Source of the DNA: Blastomussa wellsi
Lineage: Eukaryota > Cnidaria > Anthozoa > Scleractinia > Plerogyridae
Length of the DNA stretch: 64,000 nucleotides
Reading direction: 5' to 3'
Assembly (NCBI GenBank): GCA_947652115.1
Contig: OX393565.1
Span: 10,029,197 to 10,093,196 of the forward strand
A program made the position numbers and the translations under genes. This document shows, in pieces, positions 19,465 to 30,293 of the stretch. The notes beneath the pieces are model-generated. The model saw only the letters and a list, made by a program, of their open reading frames with translations. It was not told the DNA's origin and made no database searches. Positions within the stretch are counted from its first letter, which is position 1; each line of letters starts with the position of its first letter.

Positions 19465-20540
19465 TTATAGTTAGGCAGTATTTGGGAATTAATTTGGGTG
19501 CACACCTGCCACTTAGCTTCACACGTAGCAGGCTGGGTGGGACCTTTACCCCACCTCAGGCTTAATATCCGGGTGTGGCATGCGCCACACTCATTGGCTC
19601 ATCCCTTATTTCCAGGTGTGGCACGCGCCACACTTGTTGGCTCATCCAGCACTTGCAGGGTGTGTTGCTACCACCCCTATTATCGTGTTCTTATTTACAG
19701 GGTGTGTTGCTGCCACCCTTACATTTTGCCAGGGTGCACCCAACAACCTTAGTCCCATTTACTGCCACACAATTGTCAATTTATTGTGTACCTATCTAAG
19801 CGTCAAAGTTGTTAATGTTTATTTTACGTGTAAAATAGATTTAACAACTTAAAGCAATGCATATTGATATTACAGCTGTATCATTTTTTTAGTCACGCTA
19901 TACTGCAACTCATGTTCGACTATGTTTAGTATGGTTAACTCATCTAAGCATCAAAGTTGTTAATGCTGTTTTTATTTTAGAATTTTTTCTGAGCTTTGCA
20001 GTCAATAATGTGCTTCGAATTCTTTCATAGTATTGAATGATATTCATTCATTGGTGCAGTCATGTATATGTAAAAGACACAAGGTTGAAGTTTGAGTCAT
20101 TCTTGCCAATTTATTTCTTATTGTTAAAAACAACTAATTGGAACAGTCTTCTGGCTAGTACAACTGAGTGTAATGGAAAATTGTTCTTTTAATTTTTATA
20201 TTATAGAATATAACTGATTTAATAGCTTTTCTTCTTAAAACTAAGAAAACTCAAAAATCGTCTTGTTTTGTTGCGATAAATTGCAGGTCACGGTCACGGT
20301 TGCTTCTAAACTTAATTTGCTTTTCAAAGTAAAAGTCTGATTCCATGGTCTATTTTACACTGTAAGTGTAGTACTCTCAATAGGAAGCTTGGCAAAGCTT
20401 GTGCAATTAAAAAAGATTTAGCTGAAAGAGATTTCTTTGTTTTACGAAGCCCTTGTCTTGTTTTCGACTTTATAAGTAGTGCAAAAAGACGTCGATAAGG
20501 TTAAAGGATCTCTCCCAACCATAATACCTTGCGTGCCTTT
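19465..20540. other. about 1.1 kb without a gene; short GGTGTGGCAxGCGCCACAC repeats
   Basis: At 19570-19740 the words GTGTGGCATGCGCCACACT, GTGTGGCACGCGCCACACT and GGGTGTGTTGC recur, two of them near-palindromic; this is probably the 3' UTR or terminal region of the second DIRS-like element. The remainder is AT-rich with no recognisable feature. Confidence 0.45.
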
Positions 20541-20559
20541 GTTGTTGTTTTGATGCCGG

Positions 20560-21735
20560 CCGCGAGTGAAGAGATCGGCGTGAAGTACGCCAAAATGGAA
20601 GTGATGGACCTCGAAACAAGTGTGAATGTAGATATTGAAGGGCCATCAACATCTGCAAACGCATACGGTTTGCTTGTGGCACCACACGGCCAGCGAAACG
20701 AGGAATCGGTCGCAGCAACATCTCACACTGTCCCTTTGGCGAACGTGAATTGAGTGGTAAGCTCGCTCCAACATTTTCCACGTGGACATACAAGACCAGA
20801 AATTCTTTTCTTAAAAATTATCGTTTACAATAGCAAATCTTTTGTCCTGTCACAGACCAATTCTGTAAGAACATGTGTAGCCGTAAAAAAACGGCTAAAA
20901 CCCCTGGCTATCCGTGCAAAAATGCCTCAATGAAATGCTCCAGCAGCTGCACTTGTGTAACAAAGAAGATGGAAGTGCAAGAACGAAGAAGACGGCGTGC
21001 AAGAACAAGAAAGTCGAGGTTGTGGTGAACAGAAACTCAAGTGCTTTTGCTTGTCATAAAGATCAAGCTGCTACCGCAGAGAGGAAAATACATGACTGAA
21101 ATACATGACCACGAAATCATTGTATTTGTTTTTTTGTCACATTTCCCAATGAATCGATCACACATTCTTCCTAGTTTATAAGCACACTGTAAACTCAGCA
21201 GCTAAAGGGAATTCGTTTCAAATACTCTGATTCTTTTTTTTTTTTTTTATAAAAGCTCGCTATGGTCTTTAGAGTTGACTTTATCATTTCCGTGGTAGAT
21301 CGATGTCATACACTGAGGCTTCCGGTTCACCGAGGCGAAATATTATTTATCCGGAAGAAGTTTTTCTTATATGTCGTGTGTTCTTTACTTTTGTCATCAG
21401 GACTTTATAAAAACCCTGGCCACGGATGAAAAAGACCAAATCCTTCTCAGTCTTCTCAGCCAAGGCAAAGGCAGTCTGGATTATGTAATGAACATCCGAA
21501 CAGAAATCAGTGACTCTGCTGTACCTGATCCCGGTCCTGATCGAGATAATGATGTTCCTGAATGGTGTGATTGCTCATTTCGTAGACCTATGCCTCTAGA
21601 TTTGGAGAATGTTTGTTATAGAAAGAGAACATGTGTCACTTTGTACGCTATGTATCAAAACATCTGCCGCCGACCGGTTAGCTCAGTTGGTAGAGCGCAG
21701 GACTACCGTGCGGGAGGTCTCGGGTTCAAGTCCCA

Positions 21736-21766
<31 letters not shown>

Positions 21767-22330
21767 TTGAGGAGAACGTGCTGCCTTTGTAACTAAAATC
21801 TGCAAATGGTTAGATGTTCTAGTCTTCTCGGATAAGGACGATAAACCGTAGGTCCCGTCTCCTGCATCTTCAGTGTTACAGGTCAGCAGGGGACGTTAAA
21901 GAACCCACGCACTTATCGCAAAGAGTAGGGCATGGAGTTCCCGGTGTCGTGGTCTGCTCTGCTGGTTGGGTTCGGGTGAGATCATGAATGGACTGATAGC
22001 GGCTGCCATGAGCGCCTTTACATGCTGACGTCCGATCTCACCCTGATTAGATATGTAAATTGGCCCTGAAAAACCGCATTTGGGAGTTGTCAATCAAGTT
22101 CAATTCAATTCAATTCAATCTGCCTTGACAAGGAATTACTGACGTTAGCTATCAGGGCAAGGTTCGACATATTGGCAGAGGAACCTTATTATTCTACTAA
22201 TTCCATTAGAAAGGCAGCCTGCAGACAATACTGTTTATGAAAATATTGGAAACTGGGTAAGGGAAACCGACTAGTTTTGCCTTCATGCGTTAAGGAGATT
22301 CTAGCCTGCTCCAGATGGCATTTACATGGG
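20560..22330 (+). pseudogene. P2X7-like intracellular (zinc) domain gene, disrupted by a SINE
   Basis: The main exon follows an acceptor at 21399-21400 and reads DFIKTLATDEKDQILLSLL and then VPEWCDCSFRRPMPLDLENVC. That is the Cys-rich start of the P2X7-type C-terminal domain found in many cnidarian proteins. Reading continues to NIC at 21668, is interrupted by a 449-bp SINE, and resumes with LDKELLTLAIRARFD and NSIRKAACRQYC, then an in-frame TGA at 22238-22240 where the domain expects Trp. Likely upstream exons: 20560..20757 (Ser/Glu-rich) and 20887..21000 (basic, with a PCKNASMKCSSSCTC Cys cluster). Function is not known for stand-alone proteins of this type. Confidence 0.6.
21669..22124 (+). 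mobile_element. tRNA-derived SINE, about 450 bp, with 7-bp target duplication
   Basis: The head has pol III A box TAGCTCAGTTGGTAGAG (21679-21695) and B box GGGTTCAAGTCCC (21722-21734). A body of about 370 bp includes a GACGTTAAAGAACCCACGCA stretch like conserved central SINE domains, and the 3' tail is a (TTCAA)n run at 22098-22118. ATCTGCC flanks both sides (21662-21668 and 22118-22124). It inserted into the P2X7-like exon in the sense orientation. Confidence 0.85.
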
Positions 22331-22786
22331 ATATAGGCAATCCTAGTTGCTGAATAAGCATTTTTTTATTTATTGTTATTGATGGACTGTTGTAATTTTG
22401 CAAAGCTTTTGGCAAAGATGTAGGGTCCGAGTAACTGTTATTCCTCTTGTTACTGTTCAAATGTGTGGTGACATTTTTTTAACTGTCGGTTTGTGACAGT
22501 CAGTTTCCCCTTTCTCTTGCCCAAGTTTATGAATGAGAGTTGTTGAACAAAGGCCAACTATGATGTATTATTATAACAACCTCATGATTATAATTTCAAG
22601 GAAAAGACTGGTTTCAGATAAAAGTTTTGTTCTATTTATACACATATCTACCCTGATTCAGCAAATATTGTAGTAAAAAGACGTGTTTTTGCAAGTGTCT
22701 CAACCATTATTTAACTAGTCAAAAGTTCGTAAAGGAATAAAATCATCTCCTGAGTTTTTGAACATCAAAATTGTCATCGCATAGGT
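22331..22786. other. no feature seen
   Basis: AT-rich spacer between the P2X7-like pseudogene and the minus-strand exon; only chance ORFs. Confidence 0.4.
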
Positions 22787-23140
22787 CTACTCCGATTTCT
22801 GTGATGTCTGCTTTTTAAACATGGACAATCTTGCAGCCACCAATTCTTCAGTAGTTAGTGACTCCCTCATAGTTATGGTTGCAGCTAGGTGCTGTGGATT
22901 TGTTGGAGACACAGTAACATGTCTTGCTGAAGTTTCCAGGTCCTCGGCTCTCTTGCACAGTATCTCTGCCATTAGTGCTGGCCAGTAGCTATAGCTCTTG
23001 TCCTCTTTCATTGCTTCCGCTCTCCAGTTTCTAGACCGCTTAGAGTACAATTTCTTGAATTTCACATCAATTGTCTTCTGGAAAATATGGAAGTTGTGAT
23101 CAAGCACAGCCAACAAACACCTTCCAGTGAACACTTCATA
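22787..23140 (-). CDS. last exon of an unrecognised gene (multi-copy-looking family)
   Basis: The frame opens after a good acceptor (TTATGTTTAG, minus strand) and reads YEVFTGRCLLAVLDHNFHI, then a basic segment KKLYSKRSRNWR and KSYSYWPALMAEILCKRAED, ending TGA at 22787-22789. I believe similar C-termini recur in cnidarian genomes next to Cys-rich or transposase-like domains, but I cannot name the family. No upstream exon was found before the window becomes AT-rich near 23.2 kb. It could be a fragment. Confidence 0.4.
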   Translation of the reverse strand, partial: YEVFTGRCLLAVLDHNFHIFQKTIDVKFKKLYSKRSRNWRAEAMKEDKSYSYWPALMAEILCKRAEDLETSARHVTVSPTNPQHLAATITMRESLTTEELVAARLSMFKKQTSQKSE

Positions 23141-24659
23141 CCTAAACATAAATTAATTAATTAATTAAAACCCTTGTGTTTCTTCACTTATCAGTGGAGT
23201 GACTGTGAAAGATCAAGACCTACAACAAAAACAGGATCCTAAGTTTGCAGTAAAGTAAAATCAATTCTTACACATGTGCATACCTCATACTGTGTGAATT
23301 ATAGTGCTTGAAAACTAAAAGAAGGGTACTATTAAATGATAATGATAATAATATTAATAATAATAATAATAATAAGACAACTAAAACATTAGCACAAACA
23401 ATTGGCTAGATAAGGTTTGTTTATGTAAAAAAACATAATATACATGTACTGGAAACACTGTTGTGATATGTAATACATGTAATAATGAAATTATATTTAT
23501 GCCAATTTGTTGACACACAAATTCAATGAGGGTTCTGCAACAGTTTTGCGCAGCTGGTTGCGAAGTGGTGGCGGGGTGGCAGGGGGTGGCAGCGGGTTGG
23601 TAGCTTGTGTGTGCCCAGAATCACAAAACACAAACACAAGTTACGAGAGCGGAAAAAAACAAACAAATTTCAGCTACCAAATTTGCATGTGTGAAAGCAA
23701 ACAAAAGAGCGTGACACCCAGTCAAGCGAGCGGTTAGCCACAAATAATATTCCCTGTTGAAGAAATGCATGCACTTCTAATATTGTGTTGCAGAATTAAT
23801 TTTCCATTTGAAGAAATATCAGCACAAGTATATACGAAAACATGGCTGTACCAAACGAATTTCTGCAAATGTCTTACAGCGAAGCAAAACATGAAGGAAA
23901 GCCATTTGATGGTTCGATTACAGAGGCAATTCAAAACCTCCAGCCGAGCTTCGTGAGAAAATTTACAAAGAATATCTTACCTTCATGATAAAGCAGAAAT
24001 TGGACCTTGGTTTTGACTTAATTCACCACGAAATTGAATCAACCATTTTGGGAAGAGAATAAACAGATAACCAAAATTATGGCTTGGAAAAATTGTAATA
24101 CCTGCGTGATATATGATTTGTGTTGCCTGTGTTTAAAAAATGGAAAGAAACACTTTTTCGGCTATCCTTTGTACGATATCGAAGACAAAGAAGACTTCGA
24201 AGACGCTGTATTCGTCTACAACAAATTAAAATTTCAAAATTACATTTGATAACAGCAGCGTTACGATAGCGGAAAAAAAATTTATGGCAAACAAATTTCA
24301 GCTACTAAATTTGCATGTGAAGAAATGCATGCAGACTTCACGGTTCAGTGAATCAAAGCGTCTTTTGTTGTCGAACAATCCTTAAAAGACTGACTTACCT
24401 CAAAGGCGATTTCACGTATTTCAATGATGCACCTTGGTGTAAAGAGTTCGTTTATTGCAAACATAATAGCATGAAAAAGCACAATCATTTTTGGTGTTAA
24501 GAAAGTTTTCGTGTTAATTTTACTAAACGTCTAAATATAGCGCTGACAGGTTTTAGAAAGTTCAAGAATGTGGGTGAATTGAAAAAAGCTGTTCTGCGTG
24601 TGCCTGCCGAATATTTATATAAAAGAACAACAGATTAAGACGTGCAGAACAATAGACGC
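23141..24659. other. 1.5 kb without a clear gene; AAT microsatellite and small dispersed repeats
   Basis: An (AAT)n-type microsatellite lies at 23337-23377. CAAACAAATTTCAGCTACC/T followed by AAATTTGCATGTG occurs at about 23660-23695 and again at 24285-24325, and GAAGAAATGCATGCA occurs at 23757 and 24319, pointing to a diverged duplication of about 630 bp spacing. ORF 24034..24249 has no family resemblance that I can see. Confidence 0.45.
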
Positions 24660-24790
24660 ATACCTTTTCGCCGTAGCAAAAACGCATACCTTTTCGACAT
24701 AGAAAAAGATTTTGCAAAATCAAAATTTTTTTTTTGGTTTGATTTTGTTATGGTGAAAAGGTATGCGTTTTTGCTATGGCGTAAAGGTAT
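24660..24790. repeat. long imperfect hairpin (foldback)
   Basis: Left arm 24660-24725 and right arm 24735-24790 are reverse complements with a few mismatches (AGCAAAAACGCATACCTTTT against AAAAGGTATGCGTTTTTGCT) around a T-rich loop. Each arm also contains CATACCTTTTCG-like words twice. It abuts the left end of the Polinton and may be an independent foldback MITE or part of a terminal structure. Confidence 0.75.
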
Positions 24791-24872
24791 TTATTGACGT
24801 CATCATGAAGGAATTTCCCGCGCTTTTATTGCACTCAGAGAAAATTTTATTTTTTTCGACTCAAAGTTTAGT

Positions 24873-25488
24873 TCAAATTTGCGTTGGATGCCGTCAGTTT
24901 TTTTCGAAGTTCTTCCCGAAGTTCGTCCCGAATCTGTTTTTTCATCGTTTCAATATTCGGGGGAATCGGTCGGCTTATCGGCAAAGTTTTCCCAAAGTCT
25001 CTCTTTGATTTCACGTGTTATTTGTTTGAATTCAGCGTCAGAAACATTGCCGTCATTGAGAGCCTGAGATACATATCCTTTTATCGAATCATGTTTTGCT
25101 TAAGCCAAAGCTTGAATTTTCGTGTGCTTTTTAATTTTCCTTTCCAGCTTCCTGTCCACAACAGACAGACCTGTTGAAGCAAAACCTGAAAGGGCTGCAA
25201 TTCTGGCGACAGGCGCTCCAACCACAATTCCGACACCCGTGAGTGAAGTTGCTATGGCTCCGGAAGACAGGGTGATAGATACAGCGCCAAGAGAAACCGC
25301 AGAATAGTGTATAATTTTCCGGCTTTATTGTATTTTTTTAATACAAGCCTACGATGTTCTGCTTCATTGGAGATTCCTTTTTCAATTTTCCTTATCTCAG
25401 TTAGACGGAAATTTTTGGTTCTTTCCAGAGGAATTTGTGGATAAATATTTTCAGGCGGCGCACTTGGTAACACATTTGACGAAGACAT
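24873..25488 (-). pseudogene. Polinton small hydrophobic protein, broken
   Basis: Starts at ATG 25486-25488, overlapping the next gene by 38 bp. A polar N-terminus with an RLTEIRKIEKGI helix is followed, after a frameshift near 25310, by a Gly/Ala-rich hydrophobic region (IATSLTGVGIVVGAPVARIA), then a TAA where the frame otherwise continues with DGNVSDAEF, an EF-hand-like loop, and a second shift before a Lys/Glu-rich end. The gene is an unnamed Polinton accessory; the hydrophobic stretch suggests membrane association. Three lesions make it a pseudogene. Confidence 0.6.
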
Positions 25489-25969
25489 GGAACTTTTTCA
25501 TAAGGTTTGCCTTTAATGTCAAAGCTAAATCGCAATTGATGAAATAAAAATTCTCAGTTTTCACACCATCTACAACAATTTGTGTGTAAACAATATTGCT
25601 GCCATTTTTGTCAAGAAAAAAATTAAGACTGTCATTAAAACTAAATTCAGCATAAATTTTTTCTTTGTTTGGAGCAATGATTAGTGTTCTCCCGAATGTA
25701 CCCCGTGTTGCAGAAAACAGATTATCTGAGAAACCTTCGTTGAAAAACTTTTGAATACTTTCGAGATCATAGTTCCCAGGGTACAAAAGAGTTTCATGAG
25801 GTTTAAATAGAGTTTCAAGAAGCTTTAGATCTTCAATAGGCTTTCTTTTAAGTTTCCTTTGATAAAACACTTTCCCCATTTTTCTTAAGTTGTGCCACGA
25901 GTTATATAGTGGATTGTCAAAGTAAACAGTGTGATCGTTTTCTGTTGTAACAATAGTAAGCACAACCAT
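25451..25969 (-). CDS. Polinton accessory protein, 172 aa, unknown function
   Basis: Start set at ATG 25967-25969 (MVVLTIVTTEND); the longer frame upstream runs antisense into the next gene and uses a non-ATG start. A compact alpha/beta-looking protein with HNLRKMGKVFYQRKLKRKP near residue 25 and FSATRGTFGRTLIIAPNKE near residue 95. I recognise no domain. It is divergently arranged with the 26023 gene, 53 bp away, so the two probably share a promoter. Intact. Confidence 0.6.
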   Translation of the reverse strand: MVVLTIVTTENDHTVYFDNPLYNSWHNLRKMGKVFYQRKLKRKPIEDLKLLETLFKPHETLLYPGNYDLESIQKFFNEGFSDNLFSATRGTFGRTLIIAPNKEKIYAEFSFNDSLNFFLDKNGSNIVYTQIVVDGVKTENFYFINCDLALTLKANLMKKFHVFVKCVTKCAA

Positions 25970-26022
25970 TTTATTTTGTTGTGCGCAAATTTTCAATTGA
26001 AAAATAACAGGGAAAAAAGAAA

Positions 26023-27480
26023 ATGAACATCTGGAAAACCGCAAGTAAGCAAGATTCTTCTGTGTATGACTATCTCGAAAAAAGAGCGCAGACTGGCAGC
26101 ATCTCCACAAATGCGAAGCTTGCACAAGCCAAAGCGTGGGCAGCTTTTTCTGCACGGTTCCCGAGGGCAGACAAAAGCAAATTTGAAGCCAAGGTATTTT
26201 TTGCACCAGACCATTCAGCAACAGCTGAAATATTTTTCAAAGAGGGTCCAGGCAGTCTACAAAGTGTCTTCGGTTCAGATCGCAAATATTGGAGCGCAGA
26301 CTTGAAAAGTGCGCTGGGTTTGGATGCCGTTGGTGGCTTCCCTTACCAGCTAAAACCCAGCGCAAAAAGTTTGCTGCCGGTTCTAGCAGTTCCACTGGAA
26401 GACGAGGTGTCAAGTTTGAAAAAAATTTTCAACAAAGATACCAAAATTTATGTAACCCCCGACCAGTATTTTTCAACAAAGTTCAGAGAGATATTCCAAA
26501 AGGAACAACTGAAGTTCGAAATGTCAAAGCCCGCGAAAAAATGGCTGGCAGGACCAAATCTGTCTTTTTGGGAACAGCAGCTGAATTTCGCAGTGTGGTG
26601 TGCGACGACAGGCTGCGGAATATCAAGACAAGTATTTGACAAAGACAACACAACGCTTAAGCTACCGCCGCAGGTGCGAGCGTTTTGTATCTTCCACGTT
26701 TACTTTACGGTACGGCGCATACTCTTCCAGCTCGGAGGTATCCAAAGCTTTAGCGCATTACCGGGTGATCCAACATGGAGTCAAACCAATAATCATTACG
26801 ATGAAGCTTCTTTCAAAAGATTATGTGCTGAGTTCAACGTTCCTCCATCAACTGATTTTGGGTTTACAATAGGACTGAATCACGGGTTGGGCAGCGTTTA
26901 CATTTATTGTTGTGATCCTTTCATCCTGAACGTTCCCTATCCATCAGCAAAAGCAAAATTCGATGATGAAGATCCAAGGGCGTCAGAAAAGGGAATATCA
27001 GTTTGTTTCATAAGAAATGACGCAGCTGAAGAGCAATTCAACTGGTTTGCTCCTAAAACCACAGCAGGTTTGACCCAGGCTGGGCTTTCGAGAATAAACC
27101 AGTCGATTGAAGCATTTGTGTATTGCCTCTTGGGTGCGCAAGTCAACGTCCGCAGCAGCATTCTGGGGGCTGGTGGCAGAGCAAAAGAAGCCCAGAGTGA
27201 GTTCATCGTCTTGGTGGAAGACGCGATAAGGCAGCCAGACCTTGCAAAAAGTGTGCAGCGTTATCAACTGGCGGTCAATGAAGCAAAGGTACGATTGAAC
27301 CTTGCCGTTTGCCCAGGAGCCTGGCTTATGCCAGCGGTAATGGTAATTAACACAGAAAGTATGGTTGGTTATAACAACCAACTCAAACAGGCGGTACCGG
27401 GTATGAAGCTGGGGGTCAATGACAGGGCAAACAAAAGCATGAAAAAAGCTGCGCTTCAGCTGATGGATGGCGGGAAATAA
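26023..27480 (+). CDS. Polinton protein of 485 aa, C-terminal tail cut by TAA
   Basis: ATG at 26023. No named domain recognised; the sequence is rich in aromatic residues with a C-terminal half containing GLNHGLGSVYIYCCDPF and NSMVGYNN-like segments, compatible with a virion or virion-associated protein. The frame ends at TAA 27478-27480, but the same frame continues open for 71 codons to TAA 27694-27696. That tail has a Pro/Glu/Lys linker, GSGRHHDNKTAVAVGAVAVA and a hydrophobic end that looks like a membrane anchor. So the TAA appears to be a recent nonsense mutation removing the anchor, unless it is read through. Confidence 0.65.
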   Translation: MNIWKTASKQDSSVYDYLEKRAQTGSISTNAKLAQAKAWAAFSARFPRADKSKFEAKVFFAPDHSATAEIFFKEGPGSLQSVFGSDRKYWSADLKSALGLDAVGGFPYQLKPSAKSLLPVLAVPLEDEVSSLKKIFNKDTKIYVTPDQYFSTKFREIFQKEQLKFEMSKPAKKWLAGPNLSFWEQQLNFAVWCATTGCGISRQVFDKDNTTLKLPPQVRAFCIFHVYFTVRRILFQLGGIQSFSALPGDPTWSQTNNHYDEASFKRLCAEFNVPPSTDFGFTIGLNHGLGSVYIYCCDPFILNVPYPSAKAKFDDEDPRASEKGISVCFIRNDAAEEQFNWFAPKTTAGLTQAGLSRINQSIEAFVYCLLGAQVNVRSSILGAGGRAKEAQSEFIVLVEDAIRQPDLAKSVQRYQLAVNEAKVRLNLAVCPGAWLMPAVMVINTESMVGYNNQLKQAVPGMKLGVNDRANKSMKKAALQLMDGGK

Positions 27481-27692
27481 AAAATTAACGAACCAAACAG
27501 CCATCCTTCCAATCCTATTCACAAAGCAGCCACAGCTGAAAGCAAAAAACCTGCTGGCAAAACTCCAGCAACAGAAGAAGTGCAAACAGAAGAACCAGTG
27601 CCCGTGGTTGGCTCCGGCAGACATCACGATAATAAAACAGCTGTCGCTGTTGGAGCGGTTGCAGTTGCGGGGCTGGCATTCTTGGCATTGGG

Positions 27693-29019
27693 TTAACGAC
27701 GCTGCTCAACCAAAAATGCCACCACACCCAAAATCAAAAGCCAGGCGTGTTCAGCAAGAAAAGAGACGACTTCCCCAGCAGCTTTGAAAAGGAAAGAAAC
27801 AATAGAGCCAATTAATCCTGGGAGAATTCCTGCAAGTTTTTTTCCGATCTCTTTCAAACCATTTCCCAACCCTTTGGCGGTTGCTTTCAGCGAGTTGTTT
27901 ATGACGCCAACGACAGCGCCAATCGTAACTCCAGCAGCAAGAAGGACAGCTGTTGCAGTCATGCCATATTTTTTGAAGATCTCTTTGACCCTTTCTCGAA
28001 GTGGAAGCGTACTTTCTCTTTCCACAATCTGCGTTTGCAGACGCGCAAGCTCCTCTTGTCTTTCTGCAACTCTTGCTTCCGCGGCTTCTTTGTCAGAGGG
28101 TGAGGCATTCTCATCATTGATGACCACCCTGTCTTCTTCATTTTGGCGTTGCAGTTCTGGTTTTTGAACTTTCAACTCGTTGAGGGCTTCTGTGTCAATT
28201 TTCTCTTGAAGCCTGGCATTTTCTTCTGTGAGCTTCTGAATATCTTCTTTTAATTTTGGCGCCTGTTTTGCTGCTTTGTTGCTTTTTTCAAAGTGCTTTC
28301 TTTTATTTTGATGTTCTTTTTCAAGTTCTTTTTTCTCCTGTTTCAGTTTTTGAATTTCTCTTTCATTCAAAGGACCACGTGTATCTTCAAGAGCAGCTCT
28401 CTTTTCATCAATTATTCTCATTCTGTTTCTGATTTCTTCCATATCATTTTTTAATTTTTCTTGATCTTCTGCCATAGATAAAGATTTTTCCAATTCTTTT
28501 TCTTTTTCAACCAGTTGTTCTTTTAGGCTCTCATCATCTTGAGCAAACAGAGATTCAGCTGGTGGTCCAAGGACTTTTTGAACTTGTCTGTGATCTGTCC
28601 GCCATCTTTTCTGAAAATTGCAGTCTCGCCACCTTTTGGACCAAATGATACAATTTCTGTTTTTCCAGACTTTTTGGAGAAATCAATTGGATCTATTTTT
28701 CCAAAGTCCACCTTTTTTTGAATTTCTCTTTGATAAGGACCTTTATTTTTTCAAGAAGTATTTTTTTGTCACCTGGATCCACTAAATCACTCAACAAAGG
28801 CGTTTCAACATAGGATTCATCAGGCAGCCCGCTATGTTCGTGAAGCCTTGTCTGCATTTCAATTTCTTCACCGCCGTGATAGGGTGTCAATGCGGTGCCC
28901 GGCACAAAAGGACTGGTTGTATTTTGACGGTTTTCCTCTTGTTCATCGTCATCGCCATCGTCATCAAGTTCATGGTCAAGTGCAGGGTTGTCGTGCCCAA
29001 ACTCTCCACCTTCCGCCAT
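27693..29019 (-). pseudogene. Polinton coiled-coil protein with C-terminal membrane segments, frameshifted
   Basis: Three frames make one protein: 28693..29019 (acidic N-terminus, start ATG 29017-29019), 28523..28711 and 27693..about 28560. The first shift is at an A7 run near 28713 and the second near 28560. The middle is a coiled coil of about 110 residues (Glu/Lys/Gln-rich, with the REIQKLKQEKKELEKEHQNK segment). The C-terminus has two or three hydrophobic Gly/Ala-rich segments (TATAVLLAAGVTIGAVVGV, LIGSIVSFLF, WLLILGVVAFLV). It is convergent with the 26023 gene, tail to tail. Confidence 0.65.
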
Positions 29020-29059
29020 TGTCTATTGAATAAAAAAAATTTTCTGTTTAATATACAAA

Positions 29060-30272
29060 ATGGCAGTGCAAGCAAACCTTCGTCCAACACACAGCGAAAA
29101 AAATCCCGGCACGATGAAAGCCGAGCGCACGGTCAAGCGCATCACCTTTGATCGTAGCGAAGCCAACCCTGGCGAGACCCTTTTTGTTTACGTGCCCAAA
29201 CTGAATGAGCACGAGGTCCTCGTTCCAGGCTCTCTCGGACTGCTTTTCAACATTGACCTGTCTGGAGGGCACCTGGACAACTTCCTCTTTCAAAACGTCA
29301 CACGGGCTCTTGTTGACAAGATGGCTGTGAAGTACGCTGGAGAGACACTGCAGCACACGGTGAATTATGACATCTACAAGATCTGGGAGGACCTTTTCCT
29401 CTCGCAGGAGGAGCGGGACAACATCCTGCTCGAGGGCATCCAGACTGAGGACCTCTGCAAGATCCGCTCAGGCGCGGGAGATAAAAAAACCTCAGGTGTT
29501 GACGTGGAAAACGCACTAGCCAAAGTTTACGGAACAAAATACCGGATCCGACTGGACCACCAGATCCTGAAAGACCACGGAGTATTTTATCTCCAAGCTC
29601 TTTTTCACAACCTCGTTTTTGAGCTGAAACTTGCACCAGCTTCACAGGTTGTCAAAGGCTCTGATCCAGATAAACTAAAATATAAGCTTAAAAACATCCA
29701 GCTTGAGTACGAAATGATTAGAAGCAAGACCTTGGCAGACGAGGCAAGCAGTGTTTACTCCGCGGGAAAGGAGTTCTTATACGACCATGTTATGCGGGAT
29801 CAGGTGGTCACCTTTTCAAAAACTGCCGACTCAAGGATTAACCTCAGAGTAAATCCCCAGAGAAGGTCCCTGAAAGGCATTCTTCTTCTCTTCATTGAGC
29901 CATACACAGCCGGCACCAGGGATTCAGAAAAGTTCATCAACCCAGACCAGTCTCTGTTACGGTGAATGGCTCGCCCAACATGCTCTACAACAACAGCATC
30001 GAAGGAAAAGATATTTGGGCTGAAGTTGACCGCTTCTTTGGCAAGACAAGAAAATGGATGAATCTGAAAAAGTTCTGGAGCGAAGACAAGTTCGGTCTTC
30101 TGATCGATTTGCGCACAATGGCGGCTCACACAATGCATGGCAGCAGCGCTCGCCTCGTGGACACACAAGATGGGGTTCAGCTCGAGCTCGAGCAAATCTA
30201 AGCGGCTCAGGCAATGTGAACGGTCACGTTTTCGTGATCAGTGACTCGCAAATGAACTGGGTCAGCAATTAG
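29060..30272 (+). pseudogene. Polinton major-capsid-like protein, two frameshifts
   Basis: ATG at 29060, 40 bp downstream of the divergent coiled-coil gene start. The 301-codon first frame contains HLDNFLFQNVTRALVDKMAV, YDIYKIWEDLFLSQEERDN and NPQRRSLKGILLLFIEPYT, which I associate with double-jelly-roll capsid proteins of Polintons and adintoviruses. Near 29950 a short indel moves the reading to the frame of 29962..30201 (NMLYNNSIEGKDIW), and near 30195 another moves it to the frame ending at 30272 (GNVNGHVFVISDSQMN). Full length would be about 400 aa. Assignment rests on motif memory and position beside the packaging ATPase; a structure prediction would decide. Confidence 0.65.
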
Positions 30273-30293
30273 AATCTGTGCAATTCTAATATA

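Noticed and set aside
21676..21742. A tRNA gene
   Set aside because: A and B boxes are present, but the anticodon arm is poorly formed, a 370-bp body with repeat tail follows, and target duplications flank the whole unit: it is a SINE head.
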